Positions 1 to 5,011 of a stretch of DNA of 5,905 nt are shown here, piece after piece. The notes below the pieces were generated by a model. The model was not told the DNA's origin, made no database searches, and saw only the letters and a program-made list of their open reading frames with translations. Numbering within the stretch: the stretch's first letter is position 1; each line of letters begins with the position of its first letter. Source of the stretch: Bacillota bacterium (lineage in GTDB: Bacteria > Bacillota_A > Clostridia > Peptostreptococcales > Anaerovoracaceae). Location: assembly GCA_017457585.1 (NCBI GenBank), contig JAFTHD010000167.1, forward strand, positions 1 to 5,905. The letters run 5' to 3'. The translations under genes were made by a program, and so were the position numbers.

Positions 1-977
1 TGAAGGAAGACGAGGGTAAGGAAATCTTCGCAGAGATGATCAAGCATGCTGACGTTGTAGTAGAGAACTACAAGGTTGGAACGCTCAAGAAGCTGGGATT
101 TGATTATGACAGAATGAAGGAAATCAACCCTGGAATCATCTACGCTAACATCTCAGGTTACGGCCTCGAAGGACCTCTCGCAGAGAGACCTGCATACGAT
201 ATCGTAGCACAGGGCGTATCAGGCATGATGAGCGTTACAGGTTTCCCTGATCAGCCGCCTACAAAGATTGGTCCGTCAATCGGCGACAACTACTCAGGTG
301 CATACCTCTGCATGGGTATCCTGGCAGCTCTTTACAAGAAGCAGCAGACAGGTGAAGGTGCAAGAATTGACGTTGCAATGGTTGACACACTCTTCTCAGT
401 AATGGAGAACTTCGTTGTTAAGTACACAGTTGCAGGCGAGCATCCAATGAGAGCCGGCAACATCGACCCTGGTATTGCTCCATTTGACTCATTCTCCGCT
501 AAGGATAAGGACTTCGTAATGGGCTGCGGTACAGACAGAATGTTCGAAAACCTGTGTACAGCGATCGGCAGAGAAGACCTGCTTGAAGACGAAAGATTCA
601 AGACAAACGGCCTCAGATGCGACAACTATCTCCCTGATCTGAAGAACGAAATCGAGAAGTTCACGAAGACGAAGACTTTCGAAGAACTGGAAGAGCTGAT
701 TGTTCCTATGGGAATTCCATTCGGACCTATCAACGACATTCCTGATATCGCTGATTCAGACCTTATCGCAGGAAGAAACATGCTGTGGGATGTTTACCAG
801 CCAGGCATGGAAGCTGAGATTAAGATTCCTGGATGCCCTATCAAGATCCACGGACTGGAAGACAAGCCTCAGAAGGCTGCTCCTGTACTCGGCGAAAGCA
901 ACGATGAGATCTACAAGGATATGCTCGGATTCGACGAAGAGAAGATCGCTGAACTGACAGAGAAGGGCGTTATCTAA
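1..977 (+). CDS. Family III (CaiB/BaiF-type) acyl-CoA transferase, C-terminal part
   Basis: The 5' end is missing: the reading frame is open from base 3 with no stop, so the gene starts outside the window. The 324 visible residues are the rear four fifths of a protein that is usually near 400 residues. The enzyme moves CoA between carboxylic acids in the cytoplasm. Family marks, numbered from the internal Met at base 36, are ISGYGLEGPLAERPAYD (39-55), the segment IGDNYSG (82-88) whose Asp84 (bases 285-287) aligns with the catalytic aspartate that forms the acyl-enzyme anhydride, KKQQTGEGARIDVAM (101-115), and GNIDPGIAPFDSF (141-153). The Met at base 36 is internal and not the start. The substrate cannot be read from sequence: carnitine, bile-acid, 2-hydroxyacyl and aryl-lactate transferases share these marks. 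In fermentative Clostridia such genes often sit with dehydratase or acyl-CoA dehydrogenase genes, which would be upstream, outside the window. The gene ends with TAA, followed by a strong terminator. Family call is secure; substrate is unknown. Confidence 0.95.
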   Translation, partial: KEDEGKEIFAEMIKHADVVVENYKVGTLKKLGFDYDRMKEINPGIIYANISGYGLEGPLAERPAYDIVAQGVSGMMSVTGFPDQPPTKIGPSIGDNYSGAYLCMGILAALYKKQQTGEGARIDVAMVDTLFSVMENFVVKYTVAGEHPMRAGNIDPGIAPFDSFSAKDKDFVMGCGTDRMFENLCTAIGREDLLEDERFKTNGLRCDNYLPDLKNEIEKFTKTKTFEELEELIVPMGIPFGPINDIPDIADSDLIAGRNMLWDVYQPGMEAEIKIPGCPIKIHGLEDKPQKAAPVLGESNDEIYKDMLGFDEEKIAELTEKGVI

Positions 978-990
978 TAGAAGACCCCTT

Positions 991-1088
991 AGCACGGACG
1001 TGCAATGCAATGCGGGTGCGAAACAATACCAATTTACGAAACGGTATTCATGGGAAATGGCACCGATGTATGCAGCACGGACGTGCAA
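991..1088. repeat. 15-base direct repeat pair in the CoA-transferase 3' region
   Basis: AGCACGGACGTGCAA occurs identically at 991-1005 and 1074-1088, 83 bases apart. Each copy contains a small inverted repeat, GCAC-GGAC-GTGC. Between them lie a 5-bp pairing GGTGC (1015-1019) with GCACC (1060-1064), and inside it AATACC (1025-1030) with GGTATT (1043-1048). The arrangement could fold as a branched RNA at the end of the CoA-transferase transcript. The repeats are directly visible; any role is inference. Confidence 0.6.
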
Positions 1089-1105
1089 AGTGAAAACGAA
1101 TACGG

Positions 1106-1133
1106 ACTCCCGGCCACAGGGCCGGGAGTTTTT
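1106..1133 (+). terminator. Strong Rho-independent terminator after the CoA-transferase gene
   Basis: A perfect 10-bp GC-rich stem, ACTCCCGGCC (1106-1115) with GGCCGGGAGT (1120-1129), closes a 4-base ACAG loop and runs into TTTTT (1129-1133). It lies about 130 bases after the CoA-transferase stop and before the DUF1015 promoter, so it separates the two transcription units. Confidence 0.93.
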
Positions 1134-1141
1134 GTATAAGG

Positions 1142-1173
1142 ACCTCCGCATTGGACGCGGGGGTGGTTTTCTT
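1142..1173 (+). terminator. Possible second, weaker terminator hairpin
   Basis: ACCTCCGC (1142-1149) pairs with GCGGGGGT (1157-1164) as 8 bp with one G-T wobble and a 7-base loop. A T-rich tract GGTTTTCTT follows at 1165-1173. It sits 9 bases after the main terminator and could act as a backup. The two G residues between stem and T-run make it a poorer terminator. Confidence 0.45.
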
Positions 1174-1217
1174 ACGCAGGTATATGCGGCCTTATATAAC
1201 CTATAACAAATTGTGAT

Positions 1218-1245
1218 TTGAATCGAACAGCCTTTGCGATATAAT
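1218..1245 (+). promoter_or_regulatory. Sigma-A-like promoter for the DUF1015 gene
   Basis: TTGAAT (1218-1223) and a consensus TATAAT (1240-1245) are separated by 16 bases. The expected transcription start near 1252 gives a leader of about 59 bases. The site lies after the terminators and before the gene, which supports independent transcription. Confidence 0.7.
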
Positions 1246-1295
1246 GATATTTGGGAATTCATGCAAGATTTATAAGTTGCATATCATTGATTAGA

Positions 1296-1303
1296 AAAGG
1301 AGA
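1296..1303 (+). promoter_or_regulatory. Ribosome binding site that fixes the DUF1015 start
   Basis: AAAGGAGA lies 7 bases before the ATG at 1311. A longer reading from TTG at 1251 would add 20 residues, but it has no such site, it falls at about the predicted transcription start, and its extra residues are not family-like. The start at 1311 is therefore preferred. Confidence 0.88.
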
Positions 1304-1310
1304 AATTGCA

Positions 1311-2561
1311 ATGGGTATTTTTAAACCGGCAGATATTCTGCTTCCAAAAGATGCTCCCATGGAGAAGTGGGCTGTAATCGCATGTGATCAGTTCACATCT
1401 AATGCTGATTATTGGGAGAGAGTCAAGGCAAATGCAGAGGGCAGCCCTTCAACGATCAATCTGGTGCTCCCTGAAGCGATGCTGGGTACATCTGAAGAAG
1501 AAGCGCACACTGCGCTTATCAATAAAACCATGGCGGAATACGTTGCAAATGATGTGTTCCAGACCTATGAGAATTCATTTATTTACGTTGAGAGAACCCT
1601 TGAAAATGGAACGATCCGAAAGGGTCTCGTTGGTATGGTGGACCTGGAGGAATACGACTTTAACGTAGGCTCTGTTGCAAACATCAGAGCAACGGAGAAG
1701 ACGGTTCTCGAAAGAATACCGCCGAGAGTGCGCGTGAGAAAAGATGCTCCCATTGAACTTCCACACATCATCATGCTCTGCGATGACCATGACGGCGTGC
1801 TGCTGGATCCGATCGAAGAGAAGAAGGAGCACCTGAAGAAGGTTTACGAGTGCGACCTTATGGAAGGCGGCGGCCATATCGTAGGATATCTGGTAGAGGG
1901 CAAGGACGTGGAAAGCTTCAACGCAACTTTTGAAGAGTACAGCGCTGAGGTTCCGGGCAAATACGCAGGACTTGATGGAACACCGATGATTCTTGCAACA
2001 GGGGACGGCAATCACTCACTGGCAACAGCCAAGACCTGTTACGAAGAACTCAAGGCTGCAAATCCTGGCGTAGATCTTTCGAACCACCCGGCAAGATACG
2101 CGCTCGTTGAGCTGGAGAACATTCACGACGAGTCTCAGGTGTTTGAGCCGATTCACAGAATCGTAGTCGGTCTCGATCCACATGTGGTTCTGGAAGCCTG
2201 CAAAGCCAGCATCGGCGTTACAGGACCGGACGAAGGCTTCGAAGTGAAGGCGATCATCAAGGGCGTAGTTGAGACCATTTACCTGGATAAGAAGAAGGGC
2301 GAGCTGGCAGTCGGCGTTCTTCAGAAGTGGCTGGACAGCTATCTACCTGCTCACGGCGGCGAAATCGATTACATCCACGATGACGACGCACTTCTCGCGC
2401 TTGCAGAAGAGGACAACTCCATAGGGTTCCTGCTTCCGGCAATGGAAAAGAGCCAGCTGTTCCGCGGAGTTATCGCAGACGGTGCGCTGCCGCGCAAGAC
2501 GTTCTCCATGGGACACAGCAGGGAGAAGAGATACTACATCGAAGGCCGTAAGATTAAGTAG
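1311..2561 (+). CDS. DUF1015 family protein
   Basis: A 416-residue cytoplasmic protein of a conserved family with no established biochemical activity. The whole length matches the family. Recognisable blocks are the N-terminal FKPADILLPKDAP segment (4-16), the ATEKTVLERIPPRVRVR block (127-143), GDGNHSLATAK (231-241), HPARYALVELENIHDES (259-275) followed by FEPIHRIV, and a C-terminal LPRKTFSMGHSREKRYY stretch close to the end. The clustered His, Asp, Asn and Arg residues in these blocks would suit a metal or phosphate site, but that is inference. From general knowledge, DUF1015 genes in Clostridia often lie beside serine-biosynthesis genes (serA, serC). No such gene is in this window; the left neighbour is a separately terminated CoA-transferase. 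The start is set by a good ribosome binding site, and the gene has its own promoter. No terminator directly follows it, so transcripts may continue into the small membrane-protein gene. Confidence 0.93.
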   Translation: MGIFKPADILLPKDAPMEKWAVIACDQFTSNADYWERVKANAEGSPSTINLVLPEAMLGTSEEEAHTALINKTMAEYVANDVFQTYENSFIYVERTLENGTIRKGLVGMVDLEEYDFNVGSVANIRATEKTVLERIPPRVRVRKDAPIELPHIIMLCDDHDGVLLDPIEEKKEHLKKVYECDLMEGGGHIVGYLVEGKDVESFNATFEEYSAEVPGKYAGLDGTPMILATGDGNHSLATAKTCYEELKAANPGVDLSNHPARYALVELENIHDESQVFEPIHRIVVGLDPHVVLEACKASIGVTGPDEGFEVKAIIKGVVETIYLDKKKGELAVGVLQKWLDSYLPAHGGEIDYIHDDDALLALAEEDNSIGFLLPAMEKSQLFRGVIADGALPRKTFSMGHSREKRYYIEGRKIK

Positions 2562-2579
2562 TCCAAAAAGAGGCAGTTA

Positions 2580-2629
2580 AACGACAACTTGTTAGGGGCT
2601 AACGTGCAGCCAAAGTTATAGTCTTCGTT
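2580..2629 (+). other. Possible structured leader: three nested 5-bp helices
   Basis: AACGA (2580-2584) can pair with TCGTT (2625-2629), AACTT (2586-2590) with AAGTT (2613-2617), and GTTAG (2591-2595) with CTAAC (2599-2603) around a GGG loop. Together they would form one long interrupted hairpin between the DUF1015 stop and the ribosome binding site of the small gene. There is no T-run after it, so it is not a normal terminator. Short AT-rich helices can arise by chance. Confidence 0.35.
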
Positions 2630-2638
2630 ATATTTAGC

Positions 2639-2646
2639 AAGGGGGG
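2639..2646 (+). promoter_or_regulatory. G-rich ribosome binding site for the small membrane protein
   Basis: AAGGGGGG lies 9 bases before ATG 2656, 3 before GTG 2650 and 12 before ATG 2659. Spacing favours 2656. The run of six G is unusual beside the AAAGGAG-type sites of the other genes. Confidence 0.6.
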
Positions 2647-2655
2647 TATGTGATT

Positions 2656-2853
2656 ATGATGAAGAATAAAGTTAGAATGGCTATAGATGTGGTTGTTTTC
2701 CTCATATTTTTCTTTGTGGAGTTTAACGACATCTTACATTTAGATGGAATGGCGTGCAGACTTGTTAGCGGGATTGAAAATCTTATAGGTGTAGCGGCCG
2801 CTATAGATTTCTATCGTTGCATTGTAAAAGAGCCGGATTCGAATCGTAATTAA
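2656..2853 (+). CDS. Small hydrophobic, probably membrane protein of unknown function
   Basis: A 65-residue protein that I do not recognise. A basic N-terminus (MMKNKVR) leads into a strongly hydrophobic stretch, roughly residues 8-22 with a run VVVFLIFFFVEF, which should span or enter the membrane. A second moderately hydrophobic stretch (about 36-58, with ENLIGVAAAIDFYRCIV) could be another helix, and the tail is polar. The start at ATG 2656 is chosen by spacing to the G-rich ribosome binding site; GTG 2650 would add two residues. It follows the DUF1015 gene on the same strand by 94 bases without an obvious terminator or clear promoter, so it may share that transcript. It ends just before a strong terminator, which supports its being a real gene. 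Its base composition is AT-richer than that of both neighbours. Confidence 0.65.
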   Translation: MMKNKVRMAIDVVVFLIFFFVEFNDILHLDGMACRLVSGIENLIGVAAAIDFYRCIVKEPDSNRN

Positions 2854-2860
2854 ACAGGAA

Positions 2861-2909
2861 ACCCCAGAGAATGCTTGAGCCCTTAGGCATGTGTTCTCTG
2901 GGGTCTTTT
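2861..2909 (+). terminator. Long terminator hairpin after the small membrane-protein gene
   Basis: ACCCCAGAGAA (2861-2871) pairs perfectly with TTCTCTGGGGT (2894-2904), and three more pairs (two of them wobble) extend the stem inward. A T-rich tail TCTTTT (2904-2909) follows. It begins 8 bases after the TAA of the small gene and should end the plus-strand unit. Confidence 0.9.
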
Positions 2910-2924
2910 GATATTGCAGGCGTG

Positions 2925-2951
2925 TTGATATCCAGTGCGAAATAATATGAT
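2925..2951 (+). promoter_or_regulatory. Possible weak promoter in the convergent gap
   Basis: TTGATA (2925-2930) and TATGAT (2946-2951) each match consensus at five of six positions, but the spacing is only 15 bases. It lies just before a G-rich ribosome-binding-like sequence, AGGGGGG, ending at 2966. It could produce a short RNA running into the inverted repeat at 2987-3016. Confidence 0.25.
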
Positions 2952-2972
2952 GACATGTAGGGGGGTCACAAA

Positions 2973-3044
2973 GTGTGCATACATGAACAATCCCGAACGG
3001 TCGCGCTCGGGATTGTATCGTTTAACATGAGTATTAAGCTGTAA
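2973..3044 (+). CDS. Doubtful 23-codon GTG-start reading frame
   Basis: GTG at 2973 lies 6 bases after AGGGGGG and opens 23 codons ending at TAA 3042-3044. The predicted peptide begins MCIHEQSRTVALGIV and resembles nothing I know. Most of it overlaps the 10-bp inverted repeat, so it may only be a chance frame across a hairpin. It is listed because the ribosome-binding-like site and the possible promoter line up with it. Confidence 0.15.
   Translation: MCIHEQSRTVALGIVSFNMSIKL
2987..3016. terminator. Perfect inverted repeat between converging genes, possible terminator
   Basis: ACAATCCCGA (2987-2996) and TCGGGATTGT (3007-3016) form a perfect 10-bp stem with a 10-base loop. It lies between the plus-strand terminator at 2909 and the end of the minus-strand flavoprotein gene at 3083. 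Neither side has a good T-run (ATCGTTT on the plus side), so it may be a weak terminator, an RNA-end protector or a hairpin of another kind. Confidence 0.5.
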
Positions 3045-3082
3045 ATACTATGTGAAAAACAGATCAATTATGACCTTGCCGA

Positions 3083-3478
3083 TTAGAGAGGAAGTTCCTC
3101 CTTATTCTGACCGTTAGGGCTTGCAACGATAATCTTCTCTGGGGTAACTACAACTGCACACTTTGCAGGGAAAGCACCCTTGAAAGTATCGTCTGCCAGC
3201 TTAACGAAGAAGTCGTAAACAGGACCTTCGGTAACAAGTTCGGCGCTTCCTTTGATCTGATAAGCTTCGGCTGTTGCAGGATCTGCTGCTGCGATGGCGA
3301 TTTTGCCTGTCGACTTGATGTTTTCAAGGGTTGTTTCAAGTAGCACTGCACCGATAGCAAGCTTGCCGTCTTCGGTTACACACTTGAAGCCTACGGGAAC
3401 TACATTAGGCTCGTCGCCGCTCGTTGCAAGGAACCATAAATTTTCTTCAAAAACCTTCTTGATGTTATCAGCAATCAT
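3083..3478 (-). CDS. Pyridoxamine 5'-phosphate oxidase-like (split-barrel flavin-binding) protein
   Basis: A 131-residue protein with the pattern of the small PNPOx-like, FMN-binding split-barrel family. The N-terminal helix leads into LWFLATSGDEPNVVPVGF (14-31), the typical opening strands in which a substrate- or flavin-facing region is followed by a P-x-G-F turn. DGKLAIGAVLLETTLENIK and GKIAIAAADPATAEAYQIKG follow, then SAELVTEGPVYDFF. It lacks the C-terminal domain of true PdxH, so vitamin B6 synthesis is unlikely; relatives are small flavin reductases or cofactor-binding proteins of uncertain role. The start is supported by AAAGGAG (3486-3492 on the complementary strand) 7 bases before the ATG. 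It appears to be a single-gene unit with its own promoter at 3555-3584. The fold is a confident call; the reaction is unknown. Confidence 0.88.
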   Translation of the reverse strand: MIADNIKKVFEENLWFLATSGDEPNVVPVGFKCVTEDGKLAIGAVLLETTLENIKSTGKIAIAAADPATAEAYQIKGSAELVTEGPVYDFFVKLADDTFKGAFPAKCAVVVTPEKIIVASPNGQNKEELPL

Positions 3479-3485
3479 CTCTTTG

Positions 3486-3492
3486 CTCCTTT
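3486..3492 (-). promoter_or_regulatory. Ribosome binding site of the PNPOx-like gene
   Basis: On the minus strand this reads AAAGGAG, 7 bases before the ATG at 3478. It confirms the chosen start. Confidence 0.88.
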
Positions 3493-3522
3493 CTCAATTC
3501 AGACACTCTACATTAGGAGTTT

Positions 3523-3540
3523 GGTCATCGAATGCTGACC
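3523..3540. promoter_or_regulatory. Operator-like inverted repeat at the start of the PNPOx-like transcript
   Basis: GGTCA (3523-3527) and TGACC (3536-3540) are perfect inverted half-sites separated by 8 bases. With the predicted transcription start near 3548, the element covers about +8 to +25. That is a usual place for a repressor operator, or alternatively a hairpin in the mRNA leader. No regulator gene is visible nearby. Confidence 0.45.
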
Positions 3541-3554
3541 GTTTTAGTATTATA

Positions 3555-3584
3555 ATTCTAACTTAGGACTGGAGCAGATGTCAA
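3555..3584 (-). promoter_or_regulatory. Sigma-A-like promoter of the PNPOx-like gene
   Basis: Read on the minus strand, a perfect TTGACA (3584-3579) is followed after 18 bases by TAGAAT (3560-3555), five of six matches to the -10 consensus. An overlapping TATAAT (3554-3549) could serve as an alternative -10 but is 24 bases from the -35. The leader before the ATG would be about 70 bases. Confidence 0.72.
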
Positions 3585-3592
3585 TAAGATGG

Positions 3593-3637
3593 AATCGGCG
3601 ATATGGCCGATGTCTTAAATCAGCGATAAGGCCGATG
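3593..3637. repeat. Tandem 20-base repeat upstream of the PNPOx-like promoter
   Basis: AATCGGCGATATGGCCGATG (3593-3612) recurs as AATCAGCGATAAGGCCGATG (3618-3637), with two differences and a 25-base period. The first copy holds a perfect inverted repeat ATCGGC-GATATG-GCCGAT; the second has one mismatch. The pair begins 8 bases beyond the -35 box at 3584, where activator or regulator sites commonly lie. Binding is inference. Confidence 0.6.
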
Positions 3638-3721
3638 CATGTAAAGGAAATAATGAGCCCCGGGCAGCAGGCGCGCCTAAGAATTGAAAATCGTTGGCGC
3701 GAAAGCGGATCCGCAGGTGAC

Positions 3722-4342
3722 CTAATTCTTTCTTGTGATAAGCAGAATCTCCGGAGGGTTTCCGTACTGATTAATCATGCGAATATAGGAAGCGTGGTAT
3801 TTTGATGAGTCAAGGCCTTCTGCAAATTGGAGCAGAGTCTCCTTTTCCTGTGCGCCGGCCGGATGACCCGAATAGATGGTTATGCAGATGAGGCCATCCT
3901 TTGAAAGTATGTGCAGCGCCGATTGAACGGCCTTAATCGTTGACTCGGGCATCGTTGTGAGGCTCTTGTTGCCGCCGGGTAAGTAACCCAGGTTAAAAAC
4001 GATAATATCAGCAAGATTCGTGTCAACATACTCAGATATGTTCTCGTGACTGTCTGATATCAGACGGATATGACCGCGATCGATAAGATGAGAAAAATTT
4101 GCCCCGGCCAACCTGTTTCTCGTAAGTTCAATTGCCTTTTCCTGCACATCAAAAGCGAGAAGCCTGTGACCGTCTGCATCACTGTGATCCGGCCAAAGGC
4201 TCGTTGCAAGAAAAAGTGTGTCGTGACCGCCGCCGCAGGTTGCATCGATGACCGTGCAGCCGGGAGAGTCAGAACCTTTTGGAAGATATGCACTGATGAT
4301 ATGGTGTGCAAATTCGGTTGTCTGCCTGATTATATTGTTCAT
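3722..4342 (-). CDS. mnmM: tRNA 5-(aminomethyl)-2-thiouridine methyltransferase, MnmM (YtqB) family
   Basis: A 206-residue class I SAM-dependent methyltransferase. Family members in Bacillus (YtqB, now MnmM) add the last methyl group of mnm5s2U at wobble position 34 of some tRNAs, acting in the cytoplasm. Visible marks are the SAM-binding loop VIDATCGGGHDT (31-42), the acidic end of the second strand AFDVQ (63-67), the family signature NLGYLPGGNK (117-126), YSGHPAGAQEKE (157-168) and the closing NPPEILLI (195-202). Length matches the family and both ends appear complete. The ATG at 4342 fits the usual N-terminus, which is a short helix with a FAHH-like segment, and no other start codon lies upstream in frame. 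There is no clear Shine-Dalgarno sequence before it, unlike its neighbours. It lies 84 bases after the acetyltransferase gene on the same strand and may be read from that transcript. The older annotation is putative rRNA methylase. Confidence 0.9.
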   Translation of the reverse strand: MNNIIRQTTEFAHHIISAYLPKGSDSPGCTVIDATCGGGHDTLFLATSLWPDHSDADGHRLLAFDVQEKAIELTRNRLAGANFSHLIDRGHIRLISDSHENISEYVDTNLADIIVFNLGYLPGGNKSLTTMPESTIKAVQSALHILSKDGLICITIYSGHPAGAQEKETLLQFAEGLDSSKYHASYIRMINQYGNPPEILLITRKN

Positions 4343-4376
4343 GGTGTGTGTAAGCCGTCTTGTTCTGTCTGAGAAA

Positions 4377-4421
4377 CGTATGAGAAATGATATTGCCCAA
4401 TTGATAATAGGTTTCCATACG
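4377..4421. repeat. Inverted repeat between the acetyltransferase and mnmM genes
   Basis: CGTATG (4377-4382) plus GAAA (4384-4387) mirrors TTTC (4412-4415) plus CATACG (4416-4421), giving 10 pairs with one bulged base and a 24-base loop. On the minus strand the stem is followed by TTTCTC. It could be a weak terminator or attenuator for the acetyltransferase transcript, or a leader hairpin of mnmM. No convincing promoter was found in this gap. Confidence 0.4.
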
Positions 4422-4426
4422 GCGGT

Positions 4427-5011
4427 CTATCCATCTGTCTCATCGATTTCTATTTGCTTGATTACCTTTGCAGGCACGCCGCCTACGATCACATTGTCCG
4501 GCACGTCACCGGTTACCACGGCGCCTGCTGCGACAACGGCGTTGTCCCCAATGGTAACTCCCTTGCATACCGTAGCATTTGCGCCAATCCAGACGCCCTT
4601 GCCGATACGGATAGGTGCCGGATGAAGCTGCTGGCGCTTTGCCGGGTCAAGGTCATGGTCGAGCGTTGCCAGTACCACGCCGTGGCCAATCAATGCACCG
4701 TCGCCTATATAGATGCCGCCCTGATCTTGGAATTTGCATCCGGCGTTGATGAAAACGTTGTTGCCTATGTGGATATTCTTCCCGAAGTCCGTGTAAAACG
4801 GAGGGAACAAACCGAAGTTTGTCCCGACGGGTTTGCCTGTGAGCTTGGACATAAGCTCTGCCAGCTCGTCTGGCTCGTGGAATGACGTGTTGATTTCCAT
4901 CGTGATCTTTTGCGCCTCGCGGCTGTAATATCTCATCAGCTCGATGACATCCCAGTCCTCGCCGACAGTGTCTCCGTTGTTAAAATGTTTCAGTAATTCC
5001 TTTAATTCCAT
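4427..5011 (-). CDS. Sugar O-acetyltransferase, hexapeptide-repeat (maltose/galactoside acetyltransferase type)
   Basis: A 194-residue cytoplasmic enzyme of the left-handed beta-helix acyltransferase family, which moves acetyl from acetyl-CoA to a sugar hydroxyl. The N-terminal helical segment (about 1-60) is followed by [22 protein letters not shown] (71-92), the acceptor-site block of the Maa/LacA group. Hexapeptide turns follow, such as [12 protein letters not shown] (100-111), [12 protein letters not shown] (115-126) whose His119 aligns with the catalytic histidine, and [15 protein letters not shown] then [16 protein letters not shown] (151-166). The C-terminal cap VPAKVIKQI ends the domain. 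The true sugar is unknown, as specificity in this group is broad. Its ATG directly follows the lipoprotein stop (TAG-ATG, no gap), and a GGAG lies 9 bases upstream inside the lipoprotein gene, so translation is probably coupled. Confidence 0.93.
   Translation of the reverse strand: MELKELLKHFNNGDTVGEDWDVIELMRYYSREAQKITMEINTSFHEPDELAELMSKLTGKPVGTNFGLFPPFYTDFGKNIHIGNNVFINAGCKFQDQGGIYIGDGALIGHGVVLATLDHDLDPAKRQQLHPAPIRIGKGVWIGANATVCKGVTIGDNAVVAAGAVVTGDVPDNVIVGGVPAKVIKQIEIDETDG

Noticed and set aside
36..977. Treating ATG 36 as the start of the CoA-transferase gene
   Set aside because: The frame is open upstream to the window edge, and the N-terminal fifth of the family would be missing; the gene is simply cut by the window.
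1000..1206. 68-codon plus-strand frame
   Set aside because: It runs through both terminator hairpins in the intergenic region and has no good ribosome binding site.
756..1262. 168-codon minus-strand frame
   Set aside because: It is antisense to the CoA-transferase end and passes through the strong terminator hairpin; the peptide looks random and has no family signs.
1251..1310. TTG-start extension of the DUF1015 protein
   Set aside because: It starts at about the predicted transcription start, lacks a ribosome binding site, and ATG 1311 has a good one.
1575..2015. 146-codon minus-strand frame inside the DUF1015 gene
   Set aside because: Shadow of a clearly recognised coding region on the other strand.
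3593..3637. CRISPR array or iteron-type replication origin
   Set aside because: Only two imperfect copies with a 5-base gap, no cas or replication gene; upstream regulatory repeats are a simpler reading.
3578..3805. 75-codon plus-strand frame (or 50 codons from ATG 3653 with AAAGGA upstream)
   Set aside because: The last third is antisense to mnmM and the first part covers the tandem repeats and the flavoprotein -35 box; the peptide is unrecognised. A real short gene from 3653 is not excluded but is unlikely.
4454..4885. 143-codon plus-strand frame
   Set aside because: Antisense shadow of the acetyltransferase, whose hexapeptide pattern is unmistakable.
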